Shown: one piece after another, positions 63,471-64,000 of the stretch
How positions within the stretch are numbered: position 1 is the first letter of the stretch
How the letters are laid out: every line of letters starts with the position of its first letter
From: Marinobacter sp.
Lineage (GTDB): Bacteria > Pseudomonadota > Gammaproteobacteria > Pseudomonadales > Oleiphilaceae
Direction: 5' to 3'
DNA length: 64,000 nucleotides
Assembly (NCBI GenBank): GCA_014359475.1
Contig: JACIZI010000001.1
Coordinates: 186,001-250,000, forward strand
Position numbers and translations under genes: made by a program
Notes under the pieces: model-generated
What the model saw: only the letters and a program-made list of their open reading frames with translations
The model's database searches: none
Told to the model about the DNA's origin: nothing

Positions 63471-64000
63471 GCCGGCCCACCAGATCCGTGGCACTTTCCC
63501 AGGCCGCCTCCACCCGGCCACCGTTGAGCCAGTCGCCGGCAACCCCCAGCCGGTGCTCAGGCCACCAGAAACTGCCCGCACCGGCCCTGCCCGCTTTGGC
63601 ATAAAGCCAGCGGTGGGCGAGGCTCTGGTCGGGCTGCTGTTCCGCCTGAATGATATCCAGAAAGCTGGCGGTCATTTCCCGGATCACATCCTCCGCAGAT
63701 GCCTCCCGGTTGCGTTCGGACCATTCTGCAGTGGCATGCAGCACCAGCCACTGGCCCTCACCTTCTTCCTGCCGTCCGGCCTTGCTGCTGTTATTGGCGA
63801 CCCAGCCCAGCACCGGGTGCTCCAGCTTGCCTCCATCGGTGGGAAATTCAGCATCGCCGCTGAAGTGCAACGCCACGGCCCAACAGGGTTGAAGCTCAAA
63901 GTCAGGCCGGTTCAACTCATCAGCCAGTGATGCCAGAGCACTGTTATTCAGAAGATCCCGGCACTGCTGAACCGGCGCGGTGAGCAATACCGCATCGAAC
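63439..64000 (-). CDS. FAD-dependent amine oxidase/renalase-like protein (C-terminal part)
   Basis: Partial gene: its stop is at 63439-63441 and the frame is open through the end of the window, so the N-terminus with the FAD-binding GxGxxG motif is outside. The visible 187 residues include VLLTAPVQQCRDLL (frame crosses the edge), PCWAVALHFSG, WLVLHATAEWSERNRE and the C-terminal cofactor strand LGVAGDWLNGGRVEAAWESA, which is typical of NAD(P)/FAD-dependent renalase-like oxidoreductases. Substrate unknown. Confidence 0.8.
   Translation of the reverse strand, partial: FDAVLLTAPVQQCRDLLNNSALASLADELNRPDFELQPCWAVALHFSGDAEFPTDGGKLEHPVLGWVANNSSKAGRQEEGEGQWLVLHATAEWSERNREASAEDVIREMTASFLDIIQAEQQPDQSLAHRWLYAKAGRAGAGSFWWPEHRLGVAGDWLNGGRVEAAWESATDLVGRLTGWAPDKSG

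Noticed and set aside
1-64000. CRISPR array, insertion sequence or prophage
   Set aside because: No regularly spaced direct repeats, transposase or phage structural genes were seen.

Overview
The window reads as a chromosomal segment of a gammaproteobacterium, most likely Marinobacter or a close marine relative. That placement is inference from gene content and from protein resemblance recalled from memory: ETF/ETF-QO with a PsrA-type operator, a CIO-type cytochrome bd, a HsbR/HsbA-like pair, and a large glycogen locus containing GH57 and DUF3417-type phosphorylases. Genes are densely packed on both strands. I see no phage, integrase, insertion sequence or CRISPR array.

Layout. 1-3.8 kb: a CDF zinc/cation exporter, a short-chain dehydrogenase, a RES/Xre toxin-antitoxin pair and a small outer-membrane barrel protein. 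3.9-17.4 kb: a glycogen island. On the minus strand lie glgC, a GH57 enzyme, malQ, a PilZ protein and a first alpha-glucan phosphorylase. Divergent from glgC, on the plus strand, lie glgB (interrupted by a stop), glgA and a second phosphorylase. 17.5-24.5 kb: an acyltransferase, RecQ, a periplasmic binding protein, a GNAT-nitrilase fusion, a PilZ-like protein and a helical protein with a helix-hairpin-helix tail. 24.5-30.9 kb: a selenium island with an oxidoreductase-SelD fusion, a SenB-like selenosugar synthase on the opposite strand, and a binding protein, ATPase and double permease that fit a selenate-type importer.

31-43.7 kb: an ABC-2 exporter, a DUF192 protein, an unusual pyruvate-kinase-like protein, NnrU, a diguanylate cyclase, a cytosine-use operon (codB, a tiny PucR-type HTH protein, codA) behind a sigma-54-like promoter, a Phd/VapC-type toxin-antitoxin pair and a DUF2252 protein. 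43.8-50.6 kb: tRNA-Leu(UAA), a methyltransferase and the cydABDC operon for a bd-type oxidase, with cydC cut by an in-frame amber codon. 50.6-64 kb: a saccharopine-dehydrogenase-like protein, two small membrane proteins, etfBA divergent from the ETF-ubiquinone oxidoreductase gene, a structured inverted repeat element, an FKBP, the run hsbR-hsbA-gpsA-sixA-DUF1285 on the minus strand, an HD-domain hydrolase and the end of a FAD oxidoreductase.

How it fits together. The glycogen genes cover ADP-glucose synthesis, chain elongation, branching, phosphorolysis and glucan rearrangement, and the embedded PilZ gene suggests a c-di-GMP link. The selenium genes suggest uptake of a selenium oxyanion, activation to selenophosphate and transfer to a sugar. 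ETF and ETF-QO pass electrons from acyl-CoA dehydrogenases to quinone. The most notable items are the selenium island without senA nearby, the two in-frame nonsense codons (glgB, cydC), the covarying inverted repeat at 56.7-57.2 kb and the codB promoter with its miniature regulator.
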